Source: Agrobacterium arsenijevicii (GTDB lineage Bacteria > Pseudomonadota > Alphaproteobacteria > Rhizobiales > Rhizobiaceae). From it: a DNA stretch of 64,000 bases. The translations under genes were made by a program, and so were the position numbers. Under the pieces are notes generated by a model, which did not search any database, was not told where the DNA came from, and saw nothing but the letters and a program-made list of their open reading frames with translations. Numbering within the stretch: position 1 is the stretch's first letter; every line of letters begins with the position of its first letter. This document shows positions 37,501 to 45,811 of this stretch, piece after piece. The stretch lies in contig JWIT01000017.1 of NCBI GenBank assembly GCA_000949895.1, forward strand, positions 31,023-95,022, written 5' to 3'.

Positions 37501-37559
37501 AGAATTAATTGCTCGTCGTTCGCACCATAGCGTCTGAGTGTCGATAAGAGATCACTCAC
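34515..37559 (-). CDS. Second NPPW-type N6-adenine DNA methylase
   Basis: A 1014-residue protein. The N terminus (RRYGANDEQLILLDDDSPRL, then a VYEWQGSPLIFIVDN strand) recalls nuclease-like or target-recognition leaders of Eco57I-type enzymes. ASFYTPAPIADVL precedes motif I (LDPAAGAGIFLIKAF, near residues 338-352) and the catalytic VIGNPPWSKAS near residue 470. The long C terminus is probably the specificity region. It is followed by the small nuclease in a four-base overlap and preceded by a divergent HTH gene, mirroring the layout at 0-5 kb. Confidence 0.8.
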   Translation of the reverse strand: MSDLLSTLRRYGANDEQLILLDDDSPRLLPYATLLSARRERDAGRVDLRAISAVYEWQGSPLIFIVDNVTNESNLRALRRILAMRGDAPYMGVVNGGTLRVFELGLDAKKLDDTKVVPDVGPDVWATIGSLAYQRTIAERDQDNEKQRKARSNYVSNVILKLLSQSIHALSTRGHTVENAISFVGRALFSRFLADRGLLTEATWPGCEPDHLFDTPGNARIICDWLEEKFNGNLLPLSDQAWEMLSPECCAELGSVMRRADGRQLRLGWRQKWDYLDFSHIPVGVLSQAYEHCLERYDPTRQKAEASFYTPAPIADVLTKMAFSSFEDLKGAAYAKVLDPAAGAGIFLIKAFVEIVSARWQVDGKRPDTATLRQILYDQLTGFDINEAALRFAALGLYLAAIELDPSPEPVEKLKFKNLRETTLHLLSWTTPEDASNDSDARYQMSLLGSLGPLASERHDASYDVVIGNPPWSKASQRMSLDLVNSIIAETVTDRLGNKIAPQIPDKALDQAFLWRSLRWAKPDGRIAFAMHARLLFQRNPIAIENRRALFSAIDVKSVINGTDLRGSNVWPKIAAPFCLFFARNRRADPMGGFKYVSPRRESGLNAAGLMRIDAQNADYVSHQQLNNIPDVFKILFRGTHFDLETLQTINGRSFPHMLAVWREQANRSNKVLTGNGFQTLRKSTKTKREEDSPGDDASALLGMPLLDAKRFAPGKITVDDLPKFTLKRVHRLRDPELYSAPILLVVQSPPVASKRILSAFLEEKVVFTESIYGWQLPDDTQGHAWGRYLSLIVGSKISLWICLMRGGKFGVEREALEMTLINELPVPPLSGEDWGQMDKHYQAITSHEPDAWEGVDRWLAQLLGLSDEQLQVIKDTLDFSLTYTDTREEAEAAPSKSAQKKFLEILKTELEPWFEPEGLQIKASFINPSGKRHSAWIGFSLSASKDQEPMGDMEGLHRAADSLGLTQVILDRNDGCLNVARLNQARYWSRTQARILAADIIMSHLDTLRKEAA

Positions 37560-37636
37560 CGAGCCGGGCTCCGTTCACGCGAAAAATCCACAAACTATTG
37601 TTTCCAAGACATCTGTTCAACAGTATTAAGTTCAGC

Positions 37637-37650
37637 TATACATTTGTATA
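37637..37650. promoter_or_regulatory. Palindrome TATACA-TT-TGTATA in a divergent promoter
   Basis: A perfect palindrome midway between the second methylase and the divergent HTH gene. It is a good candidate operator for that HTH protein, controlling both directions. Confidence 0.5.
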
Positions 37651-37687
37651 TCATTAGGTGTGGCTTTGTCCAAACGAATCGTACTTC

Positions 37688-38029
37688 ATGGCCGAATATC
37701 AATCTCTTAACGAAGCCGAGATTTGTAGTCTTTCTGATAGAGTTTCAGATGCAATGCGCGACCTTCACTGTAGCGCCAGCGAACTTGCGAGCCGAGCAGG
37801 CGTCTCTCAACCCATGGTGCATCGAATACTTCACGGTCAGATTCGAAAGTCAACGCCGAATATCAAACGACTGATGCTATATATTCGTATAGCGACGGGT
37901 GTGGGCGAAAGTGCCGACCTGAGACGATTGGATGACGCCGTTCTAGGCTATCTCTCGGCTGGTGGAAACCTCGACGACCTCAGAAGCATCATCATTGCCT
38001 GCACCAGGACGCGGGAACGAGTGGCGTGA
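37688..38029 (+). CDS. XRE/lambda-repressor-like HTH regulator
   Basis: A 113-residue protein. MRDLHCSASELASRAGVSQP and MVHRILHGQIRKSTPNIKRL make a helix-turn-helix. The start MAEYQSL (37688) is preferred over a version ten codons longer that begins near the operator. It is divergent from the methylase and probably sets methylase and nuclease expression, as controller proteins do in restriction systems. The 220 bases after it show no gene. Confidence 0.75.
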   Translation: MAEYQSLNEAEICSLSDRVSDAMRDLHCSASELASRAGVSQPMVHRILHGQIRKSTPNIKRLMLYIRIATGVGESADLRRLDDAVLGYLSAGGNLDDLRSIIIACTRTRERVA

Positions 38030-38252
38030 AATTTGGCGAACATACCGAGCCTGCTGGTGTAGGGAATGAGCGCCGGATAGGTCAGTGGTTGCGCGGATTT
38101 GTTATTATCTGATCATCCGTGGGCGCATACAGGTCGGGCTTTGATCTGTCTAATTAGGGTAGGCTGGAGTGACCTACGGTGGTGTGGGTCAAGACCCAAC
38201 TTCGTTATGGAATAGGCCATGGCAGTCCGGACCTCTTAAACGCAGACTGCGG

Positions 38253-39029
38253 TCAACGCGTTGTTGCAGCTCCGCGCTTCAGACCAGATTCAAATATCGC
38301 GGCTGTAAAGGCGATCTCCTCTGGGGGAATGTCTGGAAACCGCTCTTGGACGGCTTCGATAATATGCGCCCACCCATAGTCTTTCAGCTGATGTAACATA
38401 CTACCGAGTGCGACAGCGTAGTCCTCCGCATTCTTAATCCGGAGATCAGCTGCAGCGCGTTCAACGGTTGCTACATCGTCCAGACCACAGACCGAGATAA
38501 CGCACTCACCATTCGGAGATGCTTCTTTTGCGTGAAAGATGAAGCCTTCAAGGATTTCGATGTGATCCGAATAATCGTGGATGTGTGGGTGAACCCACTC
38601 GTAATAGTTATCATCTACGCTGTACGCTGGTTCTGGATCAACATTACGATGCTTGCGCGCATCAAAGGTCCCTTTTCGTTGATTGCAACGCCTGCAGGCA
38701 AGTGCGAGATTTTTCGGCGTGAAGGTAAAGCCAGGGTATCCCGCCGTTGATCGACGGCTGTCTCTATCGTTCAGCGTAAATTTATTTTCGTTCCCTGACG
38801 GCGATTTCGGAAGGATATGGTCTATTTCATTATGTCCGATTTCCCATTTTATGGGCCGTCGGCAATAGGCGCACCTCCCGCCTTGAGCATCGAATAGGGC
38901 TGTCTTCAATGCCAATTTTGCCTTGTCATGTGCCGAACTTCCCCAGTCTCGGCCGGATGCAGTGGCAATATTAAATAGCTCAACTATTTCTTCCCCGTAA
39001 GTGTCTACCGGTATTCTATAATATGCCAT
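38253..39029 (-). CDS. ptuB: HNH endonuclease, PtuB-like (Septu)
   Basis: A 258-residue nuclease. CAYCRRPIKWEIGHNEIDHI gives the Zn-binding CxxC and the EIDHILPK active-site His; NLALACRRCNQRKG supplies the Asn and second CxxC. Such HNH proteins are the effector of Septu. It follows the ATPase gene by 23 bases in one operon. On activation it would cut nucleic acid. The C-terminal half is helical without a known domain. Confidence 0.75.
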   Translation of the reverse strand: MAYYRIPVDTYGEEIVELFNIATASGRDWGSSAHDKAKLALKTALFDAQGGRCAYCRRPIKWEIGHNEIDHILPKSPSGNENKFTLNDRDSRRSTAGYPGFTFTPKNLALACRRCNQRKGTFDARKHRNVDPEPAYSVDDNYYEWVHPHIHDYSDHIEILEGFIFHAKEASPNGECVISVCGLDDVATVERAAADLRIKNAEDYAVALGSMLHQLKDYGWAHIIEAVQERFPDIPPEEIAFTAAIFESGLKRGAATTR

Positions 39030-39052
39030 GTCTTTCGAAACCCAAACAACGG

Positions 39053-40489
39053 TTATACCTGGTGTTCTTTGTCCTGAGGAAACGCTATTGAATCAATAGC
39101 ATTGAGAACTGGATTGAGTGGATCGTGGTTTGGTAGACTTCTTCTTAGAATGCGAACGTTTCTAGCTATTCCGCGTAATTCTTTGCTTGATGTTTTGTCG
39201 AGCTTGAGGAGTTCAAGCGCCCTATTGATTGCTTTAGTCAGCTCTGGCGGGCGAGAAGAATTCATATCGAATACGTCAGTGAGGACATCACCTGGAAGCC
39301 AACCGTAAGCAATACCCTCGCGCTGGACCTCGATGGTGTTGCCAATTCCGCTTCGTTTAAAACCTATTAGTTCGCCTTCATGAGGAAGCAAGGAGGCCGC
39401 GATGAGCGGTGAGTGCGTCGCAATAACCACATGGCAACCACTACGATGAGAAATCAGCTTTCGTACTAATCCAATGAATTCGCTTTGCCATTTTGGATGG
39501 AGACTGTTTTCGGGTTCATCTATGAGGACAAGTGTGTTGTCCTTCACTATCAAGCAAAGATTGAGCAAGGTATTGATAAGCTGCCACTGACCTGAGCTGA
39601 GTTCACCGAGGTCTTGCTTCGCGGTTTTTCCACCAGCCGACTCAACTTCCAACGTGGCGGTGAGAACACCCAAAGCGATCAAGTCCGCAAGCCACTGGCT
39701 TGGTGTCACCATCGGCTCTACGCCGACTAATTCGAGAAATTCGTGCGATTCGTTCAGAAATTGTCGACCGTTGATCAGATCAAGAGAAGTGAATAAAGCG
39801 CCACGTTTCGAGGCACGCAAACGCACCTTTCGGTCTTCAAGGATACGCTGCGCGCTTTGTACACTCAGTCGGATCGTTGGTGAAAGCTTTGATGCCGAAG
39901 GTAATTCAAGCTCTATCTCTGCGATGTGACTTTGCAAATGATTTAAATAATTGTAGTAATCCTTTTGCATTTTCTTGGAATTTAAAGAAAATCCTATCCT
40001 CAGTTCGGGGCGAAATCCAAGGTAGTCTAGAAGATATGCCGCGTTCTGATTGCCTGCGTGTGACCAAGTCTCTTCGGTTAGTAACGAATGGACGATACTA
40101 TTTGCCGCTCGGGCCGCCGAGGCGAGATAGCCAGATTGCTTGGGCCCGAAATAGTGAAACTCCATCAGATCGAACCGACTCGAATTCATCCGCAGTTCGA
40201 CACCCGTGTTCAACGGGAAGCGGTCATTGTGGGTTCCAGATAGGGCGATGGTCCTTGAAATAGTGCCGGATACTCCCAGGACAATTTCACTTGCATACAG
40301 TTTGCTCTGTCGACTGGCCTCCAGACCGAGAGCACCGTCGGAGATGATTCTCAACAGAGCACTTTTCCCTGTTCCATTTTCGCCGTTTATAACGGTGAAG
40401 AAGTTTGCCGAATTTTCACTCGCGCGCGACAGTTCGATCTCTTCGCTGGTCGTGCCGTTCCTGACAAATTTTACTGTCTTAATGAGCAT
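39053..40489 (-). CDS. ptuA: ABC/OLD-type ATPase, PtuA-like (Septu)
   Basis: A 478-residue ATPase with Walker A (INGENGTGKSALL, near residue 36), the signature GELSSGQWQL (near 296), Walker B (LVLIDEPENSLHP, near 316) and a switch His (VVIATHSPLIAASL). ATG 40489 (MLIKTVKF) is the natural start; a 25-codon longer reading is less likely. Together with the HNH gene this is the two-gene Septu arrangement. The ATPase is thought to hold the nuclease inactive until infection. Confidence 0.8.
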   Translation of the reverse strand: MLIKTVKFVRNGTTSEEIELSRASENSANFFTVINGENGTGKSALLRIISDGALGLEASRQSKLYASEIVLGVSGTISRTIALSGTHNDRFPLNTGVELRMNSSRFDLMEFHYFGPKQSGYLASAARAANSIVHSLLTEETWSHAGNQNAAYLLDYLGFRPELRIGFSLNSKKMQKDYYNYLNHLQSHIAEIELELPSASKLSPTIRLSVQSAQRILEDRKVRLRASKRGALFTSLDLINGRQFLNESHEFLELVGVEPMVTPSQWLADLIALGVLTATLEVESAGGKTAKQDLGELSSGQWQLINTLLNLCLIVKDNTLVLIDEPENSLHPKWQSEFIGLVRKLISHRSGCHVVIATHSPLIAASLLPHEGELIGFKRSGIGNTIEVQREGIAYGWLPGDVLTDVFDMNSSRPPELTKAINRALELLKLDKTSSKELRGIARNVRILRRSLPNHDPLNPVLNAIDSIAFPQDKEHQV

Positions 40490-40657
40490 GCAAGTCCACT
40501 GTCGCTTTTTGGAGGGCCGAATGGCCCGGAATCGAAGATTTATCTCAATTTGAGATAAGAGCAACTTTCGCGAGAATGCAATTATCCGGATTGCTTTGCG
40601 ATCACCGCGGTTCTTTTCGTTGGTTTTTGGCGGCGTTCTTCATTCAACGAGCACTGG

Positions 40658-41008
40658 TTATTGCCACCAACCGCTTGACTCAAAGAGAATAAATCGGTTT
40701 GGAAATGTTAGGGTTTCCCTCCCAGGACGCGCGATCCTGATGTTGACGATGTCACCGTCGACCACCAAGTCCACATACATTGTGTAAGCCCCTCCCATCA
40801 CGTCTTCCATCTTACGGAAGAAGTGCTTGGCGATTTCTGGATGGGCGTATATGAAGCGGCCCTGGCCCTCCACCAAGTACATTTCAAGAATGGTGTCGAT
40901 CCCATCGATCCCCCAACCCTCTTCCGTATTTGCTCCTTCGAGCATGCAGAAATGATGTACGCCGTCGGCTGTATTTGTCGATTTGATCTCGATAAGAACG
41001 TCTGTCAT
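40658..41008 (-). CDS. Hypothetical protein (116 aa) upstream of the Septu-like pair
   Basis: A small protein with alternating hydrophobic strands (MTDVLIEIKSTNTADGVHHF; YTMYVDLVVDGDIVNIRI). No motif is recognised. It is in the same direction as the Septu-like genes, 168 bases before the ATPase. The 41009-41434 gap beyond it shows no convincing gene. Confidence 0.5.
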   Translation of the reverse strand: MTDVLIEIKSTNTADGVHHFCMLEGANTEEGWGIDGIDTILEMYLVEGQGRFIYAHPEIAKHFFRKMEDVMGGAYTMYVDLVVDGDIVNIRIARPGRETLTFPNRFILFESSGWWQ

Positions 41009-41434
41009 CCTGGCCCATCGGTTTTGGTGTTGCAGCTTATGTCTTTAGCCAGCGAGCAGTTAATTGTACGCGAACTTTTGCTGAAACGGTGTCCGCTGAG
41101 CTTCGTATGAGCTGGTCGGATACAGCATGACTTCAGAAGAAAAGTGCTCGACGCACTTCCGAGGGCGTTGGTTGGCACTGTGCTCATACTGGAGCATTAC
41201 ATAACAGCCGTCCTTCCGATCCGCGCCGTTGGCGTTTGCCTGGCAATCCACGACCGTACTCGACGAGCAGCTTCGCCTCGCTACACCGGCTGAACCTGCG
41301 TTGGGCAGCAGCTGATTTTGCCTGTTGATGGCTGAAGAAAAGCCGTTTTAGTTGTGATTAGATCGATGATCTTCCATTGCCAGTAGTTCCCGCTTCATGG
41401 CAGATTACCTAGTAACCAAAAAACAGGTTGAATA

Positions 41435-41941
41435 ATGTCAGTAGTAATAAGAAGGAAGATTTTTGTAAGCTATCACCACCGGGGAGATCAACGTTACTAT
41501 GATGAATTCTCGCGGGTTTTTCACGATGGCTTCCAGCTGATCACCGACAACTCTCTGGAGCGCCGAATTGACAGCGCGGACGTCGACTACATCATGCGGC
41601 GTATTCGTGATGAACACCTTCACGGTAGCTCGTGCACTGTGGTTCTCTGTGGTGCAGAAACACCGAACCGAAAGTACGTCGACTGGGAAATAATGGCTTC
41701 CCTTAATCAGGAGATGGGGATTATCGGCATTGGTTTGCCGGGCATCATTGGCTTTCCTAACGGGGGTACCGCGAAGCCAGGTAGACTGCAGGATAACATC
41801 GATGCAGGGTATGCCGAGTGGATAATGTGGAGTGAGCTAGCGGCTAACCCTTGGAGACTTGGCGAAAAGCTCGAAGCGGCGCTTCGCAAAAACAAACTCC
41901 TTTTAAATAACACCAGGATGCGGATGACTCGCAATGGCTGA
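41435..41941 (+). CDS. TIR-like (DUF1863/ThsB-type) protein
   Basis: A 168-residue protein of the MTH538/DUF1863 TIR-like family, to which Thoeris ThsB belongs. KIFVSYHHRGDQRYYDEF is strand A and box 1; CTVVLCGAETPNRKYVDWEI carries the conserved strand and the candidate catalytic Glu. ThsB-type proteins sense infection and make an NAD-derived signal. It is the first gene of a five-gene operon; its end overlaps the next start by eight bases. No ThsA (SIR2-SLOG) is present, so this is not a canonical Thoeris locus. Confidence 0.8.
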   Translation: MSVVIRRKIFVSYHHRGDQRYYDEFSRVFHDGFQLITDNSLERRIDSADVDYIMRRIRDEHLHGSSCTVVLCGAETPNRKYVDWEIMASLNQEMGIIGIGLPGIIGFPNGGTAKPGRLQDNIDAGYAEWIMWSELAANPWRLGEKLEAALRKNKLLLNNTRMRMTRNG

Positions 41942-42482
41942 ATACCTAACACGAGACGATCTGCTTCGCAAAGCTGGTCCAATTACCGAGCAGGCCGCGA
42001 TCATACGTCGAACAGCTTCAAAGTCTGCACAGGGATCGGTGTTCCTGAGCCACTCAACAGCTGACGAAGATGTTCTTCCGGGCGTGATACGGCTTCTTGA
42101 AGAACATGGTGCGTCAGTTTACATCGATAAAAAAGACGAAACTCTGCCGCCTTACACCAATCGTGAAACTGCCTTAGCTCTTAAACAGCGAATTCAGCAG
42201 TCAAAAAAATTTATCGTTCTCACGTCGGTCAAAAGTAAAGAGAGCAGATGGGTTCCATGGGAACTTGGTATGGCTGACGGATACTTATCGCCGAAAAACA
42301 CCGCAATTTTGCCAGCTCTGGATAGCGCGACTGATTACCAATGGTCCGAACGGGAATATCTCGGTGTTTACGACCGTATCGTTTTCGGCAAACTAAAAGG
42401 CCATGAGCAACCAGTCTATAAGGTTCGCAATCAGGAGAAAAAGACCGCTTGGGAACTTCGCGAATGGCTTTCAAAGGTTTGA
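41934..42482 (+). CDS. TIR-domain protein
   Basis: A 182-residue protein. After about 33 residues of leader comes a TIR domain: GSVFLSHSTADEDVLPGVIR, VYIDKKDETL, then KFIVLTSVKSKESRWVPWEL, where the Glu of WEL is the candidate NADase residue. It overlaps the previous gene and precedes the next by seven bases, so it is translated as part of the operon. It is a different TIR class from its neighbour (standard TIR versus DUF1863). Confidence 0.8.
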   Translation: MAEYLTRDDLLRKAGPITEQAAIIRRTASKSAQGSVFLSHSTADEDVLPGVIRLLEEHGASVYIDKKDETLPPYTNRETALALKQRIQQSKKFIVLTSVKSKESRWVPWELGMADGYLSPKNTAILPALDSATDYQWSEREYLGVYDRIVFGKLKGHEQPVYKVRNQEKKTAWELREWLSKV

Positions 42483-42489
42483 TCTTCCC

Positions 42490-43638
42490 ATGATGAGAGA
42501 TTTCCTCCGAATATATGTTCTTTTCGCTCCGAATTCTGGCGAGAGCTGCCGCATTTCGGAATTCCTGGTTTCCCATTTCGATGGGCTAGGGATGGAGCGA
42601 GACGGCGTCGCGATTCGAGTGCCGGTCCGGTTCAGAAGCGTGCCCTGGATTGAAGGCGATCCTGCTCCTCGCAAAATTGACCTTGAAGGCGCGGATCACA
42701 ACGTCATTGTTCTCCTTCACGATCCGTTGATGATGGAAGATGACGCGATCTGGAACAATTATGTTGGGGCCTTACGAACGTCGATTTCGGTTCGAAATTC
42801 GGTCGACCTCTACGTTCCATTCGGTAGCACGCAACGCGATCCGGCGCTGCCATTTGATAAAGCCCTCCATACTCAGTACGCAAGACGTGATCGGTGGACG
42901 ACACTCAAGACTCAGGCTGACCGCGACAATCGGCTTTTACTTCACCTTCTATTGATGATCAGACGCCACCTCAAATCTATTTACGCCCCTTCGTCGCCAG
43001 ACGAACCTTTATTCGTCAGCCATGCAAAGGCGGATGGCGATGGGACCGCTCGCGCAATCGTTGATTATGTAAATGATACGCAGAATGACGTTCCGCTTGA
43101 GACATTCTACGATGCAATGGAGTTGCTGCCAGGTGAGGATTATGAAAAACGCTTTGAAAGTGAAATCATCAAAGGAACCTTGTTGGCGATCACATCTGAT
43201 GCGTACGATTCCCGGCCGTGGTGCGTATTTGAGCTGACCACCGCGAAGCGAGCCTATCGGCCGATTGTGCTCGCAGATATCGCGACCTTAAAAACCAGCC
43301 GAACATACCCATATGGGGCGAACCTCCCGAAAGTACGTGTAATCGTCGACGCGGACAACGCTTGGATCGAAAAGTTATTGGTCGAGGCTCTGTCTGAGGG
43401 ATTGCGCTGCGACATCTTCAATGCGCAGGCGCGACGAAGAGCGGCCTCAATGGGGTTGAACGCGATCATCACTCCACGTCCCCCTGAGCTGTTCGATCTG
43501 ACAGTCGACGAGGGACACGCTTCAACGCTTATCTATCCTGATCCACCTTTGGGGAATATCGAAAGCGAAATCCTGCTGAAGGCATTGGCTGCGTCCGGAA
43601 GGAAACTCGAACTGAAAACATTGAGTGAGGTCCGATGA
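42490..43638 (+). CDS. Two-domain protein with C-terminal TIR domain
   Basis: A 382-residue protein. The N-terminal 150 residues (LRIYVLFAPNSGESCRISEF; DHNVIVLLHDPLMMEDDAIW) have a Rossmann/TIR-like strand pattern but no clear active site. From about residue 175 a TIR domain follows: PLFVSHAKADGDGTARAIVD, ETFYDAMELLPGEDYEKRFE, and TSDAYDSRPWCVFEL with the candidate catalytic Glu. ATG 42490 is chosen because earlier in-frame starts lie inside the preceding gene. It ends in an ATGA overlap with the SLOG gene. The N-terminal domain may sense the trigger or signal. Confidence 0.75.
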   Translation: MMRDFLRIYVLFAPNSGESCRISEFLVSHFDGLGMERDGVAIRVPVRFRSVPWIEGDPAPRKIDLEGADHNVIVLLHDPLMMEDDAIWNNYVGALRTSISVRNSVDLYVPFGSTQRDPALPFDKALHTQYARRDRWTTLKTQADRDNRLLLHLLLMIRRHLKSIYAPSSPDEPLFVSHAKADGDGTARAIVDYVNDTQNDVPLETFYDAMELLPGEDYEKRFESEIIKGTLLAITSDAYDSRPWCVFELTTAKRAYRPIVLADIATLKTSRTYPYGANLPKVRVIVDADNAWIEKLLVEALSEGLRCDIFNAQARRRAASMGLNAIITPRPPELFDLTVDEGHASTLIYPDPPLGNIESEILLKALAASGRKLELKTLSEVR

Positions 43639-44504
43639 GGAATCGAATTCTTGCAATTTCCATCGGAGATGCGATTGACCGAGAAATGCTCGGTTTTCCC
43701 GAGCGCGAAATCAAAAGAGTTTTGTTCGCGGTCTGCACCGCCTTTATTCGTGAAGGTTTCAAAATCGCGTATGCCGGTGACTTGAGACCTGGTGGCTACA
43801 CCTATGACATGTTCGATTTTTTGTCGGGAACATATGCGGGGCAGGGCATCTCGCCATTCCTATACATAGTGCCGGGCACTGTTTCAGACCGACTGACGTT
43901 CGCGGACGCAATCGATCTTGTAAAACGGACGAGAAGCGTCGCGAACATTCTGCTCGTAAGACGTGGTCAGGCATTTGAGGTCGTCTTGGTCGATGAAGAG
44001 CTGCTAATCGGCCCGAAAGGCCCGAGTAGAATATCGGTCAGCCATGAGGCGGGCTGGCAGGAATTTCTCCGCCGCCATCCATACGCAACAGCAGCGGACG
44101 CGCTCACCGATGCCCGCAAGACGATTGCCTCGTTGGCTGTAGGTTGTGTGGCTATGGGAGGGAAGATGGGACGGCCGGGAAACCCAAACGACCAATATGC
44201 GGGGGCAGCTCCCGGTGTTGTGGAGGAAGCGCTCTTTTACCTGGCTGGAAAAAAGCCTTTCATTCCGTTTGGCGCGTTCGGCGGCGCTACCCGCGATATC
44301 GCAATTGCGCTCGGTCTGCTCCCTGTATCGGAAAAGACACCCCGCCAAGCGGAGAATCCCGGTTACCTCACTGCTATCGCGGAAGTGGAGCCGTTCAAAT
44401 TTGCCGATGGAAGTGAACCGATCCTCACAAACGCTGCAATGCAGGAAACCGCTGAAGAGCTAGCTCAGCTTGCGCTTGAGGCGATCAAAGCTAGTAGTCG
44501 ATAG
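43635..44504 (+). CDS. SLOG-type nucleotide-binding protein of the TIR operon
   Basis: A 289-residue protein. RILAISIGDAIDREMLGFPE, an IAYAGDLRPGGYTYDM loop, CVAMGGKMGRPGN, GVVEEALFYLAGKKPFIPFG and AFGGATRDIAIALGL fit the SLOG/LOG Rossmann fold that binds nucleotide derivatives. In Thoeris, a SLOG domain of ThsA receives the TIR-made signal. Here it stands alone, without SIR2 or a membrane effector. It may be the sensor or a signal-modifying enzyme. Coupled to the gene before (ATGA) and 33 bases before the last TIR gene. Confidence 0.7.
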   Translation: MRNRILAISIGDAIDREMLGFPEREIKRVLFAVCTAFIREGFKIAYAGDLRPGGYTYDMFDFLSGTYAGQGISPFLYIVPGTVSDRLTFADAIDLVKRTRSVANILLVRRGQAFEVVLVDEELLIGPKGPSRISVSHEAGWQEFLRRHPYATAADALTDARKTIASLAVGCVAMGGKMGRPGNPNDQYAGAAPGVVEEALFYLAGKKPFIPFGAFGGATRDIAIALGLLPVSEKTPRQAENPGYLTAIAEVEPFKFADGSEPILTNAAMQETAEELAQLALEAIKASSR

Positions 44505-44591
44505 TCGTTCAAGCTCTACTGATTAATCAGGATTTCCATGCCGATCTTCATCAGTTACAGCCTGGAGTTGCCCCTTAAAAACCGGACAAGA

Positions 44592-45422
44592 TCAGGTTTG
44601 TGTTTGACGGTTTAAGAACTCACGAGGCGAGCAATACCCCAATGCCTTATGCGGGTGAAGGGTGTTGTAGTGTTCGAACCATGAGGGCAGTTGCGCGATG
44701 ACGGTCATGGCGTCTGGCAAGGGGTTGACCGAGACGTAATCGCGCTTGAAGGTTTTGACGAAGGCTTCGGCCATTCCGTTGGACTGGGGGCTGCGAACGG
44801 GCGTTGAACACGGCTCCATGCCGATATCGATGAGCAGCGACCTGGTATCCTTTGCGATGAAGCAGGAGCCGTTGTCCGTCAGCCATTCGATTGGCTTTGG
44901 AAGGGTGTTGATGAGACCAAAGCGGTTCTCAACAGCCGTGATGACAAGGTTCTGGACGTCCTCGCTCTTGATGCCCTCGGTGGTCGCGACATGGGCGATG
45001 GCCTCGCGATCACAGCAATCGAGAGCGAAGGCAACGCGCACCTTCTCCTTATTGTCGCATCCGATTTCGAAGCCGTCTGAACACCATCGCAGGTTCGATT
45101 GCTCAACAGACACGCGACCATCGTGACGGCGCGTATCGATTGCACCGGTGTGGCGCTGAAGGAGCATGCCGTGAACCTTCATCACGCGGTAGACGCGCTT
45201 GGCATTCGGCCAGGGACGGTTTTCGCTGCGGGCTTTACGGCGCAGGATCGCGTGGACCCGGCGATATCCGTAGGTCGGCATGTCATCGATGATCGTCTTG
45301 ATCTCATCCATCAGTTCCTGATCGGCGAGCGGCGGCCGCCCCCGGGTTCTGGAAGGACGTTGCCTCACACGTTCCGCTATGTTGGATCGGGCGACACCCA
45401 AGGTCTCGCACACCGCCGTCAT
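44592..45422 (-). CDS. IS2-group transposase OrfB (DDE integrase core)
   Basis: The frame is 276 codons with the IS2 hallmark RWCSDGFEIGCDNKEKVRVA. DDE residues fall in FALDCCDREAI, WLTDNGSCF and SPQSNGMAEAFVKTFKRDY. It is normally made as an OrfAB fusion by -1 slippage on a seven-A run (45464-45470 on the + strand as T). Upstream of the nominal ATG the frame continues as KKTPVALALVAEGRFA and joins OrfA there. Confidence 0.93.
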   Translation of the reverse strand: MTAVCETLGVARSNIAERVRQRPSRTRGRPPLADQELMDEIKTIIDDMPTYGYRRVHAILRRKARSENRPWPNAKRVYRVMKVHGMLLQRHTGAIDTRRHDGRVSVEQSNLRWCSDGFEIGCDNKEKVRVAFALDCCDREAIAHVATTEGIKSEDVQNLVITAVENRFGLINTLPKPIEWLTDNGSCFIAKDTRSLLIDIGMEPCSTPVRSPQSNGMAEAFVKTFKRDYVSVNPLPDAMTVIAQLPSWFEHYNTLHPHKALGYCSPREFLNRQTQT

Positions 45423-45811
45423 CGCGAACCGTCCTTCGGCAACGAGAGCGAGCGCAACAGGTGTTTTTTTGACCCTGATGCGATCTCAAGCGCTTCCTTC
45501 AGGATTTCGCCTTCCATCGTCTTTTTGCCGAGGAGGCGCTGCAACTCTTTCACCTGGTTCTGAAGTGCCCTGTATTCGGATGCCGGGACGACCTCTTCCT
45601 GCGATGCCGTCGCCGTCAATGCACCCTGCGCCGCTAGTTTGCGCCAAGCAAACAACTGGTTTGGCTGAATGCCATGCCGTCGGGCTACGATGCTGACCGT
45701 GACATCAGGCTCGTAGGTCTCCTGGACTATCGCCAGCTTCTCCGCTGTCGACCAGCGACGGCGGCGCTCAGGGCCGGACAACACTTCTATCTTAGGTATG
45801 TGACTGGTCAT
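45419..45811 (-). CDS. IS2-group OrfA (HTH/leucine zipper)
   Basis: A 130-residue protein with RRRWSTAEKLAIVQETYEPD and VSIVARRHGIQPNQLFAWRK (helix-turn-helix), then the IS2-typical LQRLLGKKTMEGEILKEALE coiled coil. It binds the terminal repeats. Its end overlaps OrfB, with the slippery A-run just before. Confidence 0.92.
   Translation of the reverse strand: MTSHIPKIEVLSGPERRRRWSTAEKLAIVQETYEPDVTVSIVARRHGIQPNQLFAWRKLAAQGALTATASQEEVVPASEYRALQNQVKELQRLLGKKTMEGEILKEALEIASGSKKHLLRSLSLPKDGSR

Noticed and set aside
41435..44504. TIR operon considered as canonical Thoeris
   Set aside because: A ThsB-type TIR is present but no SIR2-SLOG, Macro or transmembrane ThsA partner is encoded; the SLOG protein has no effector domain.
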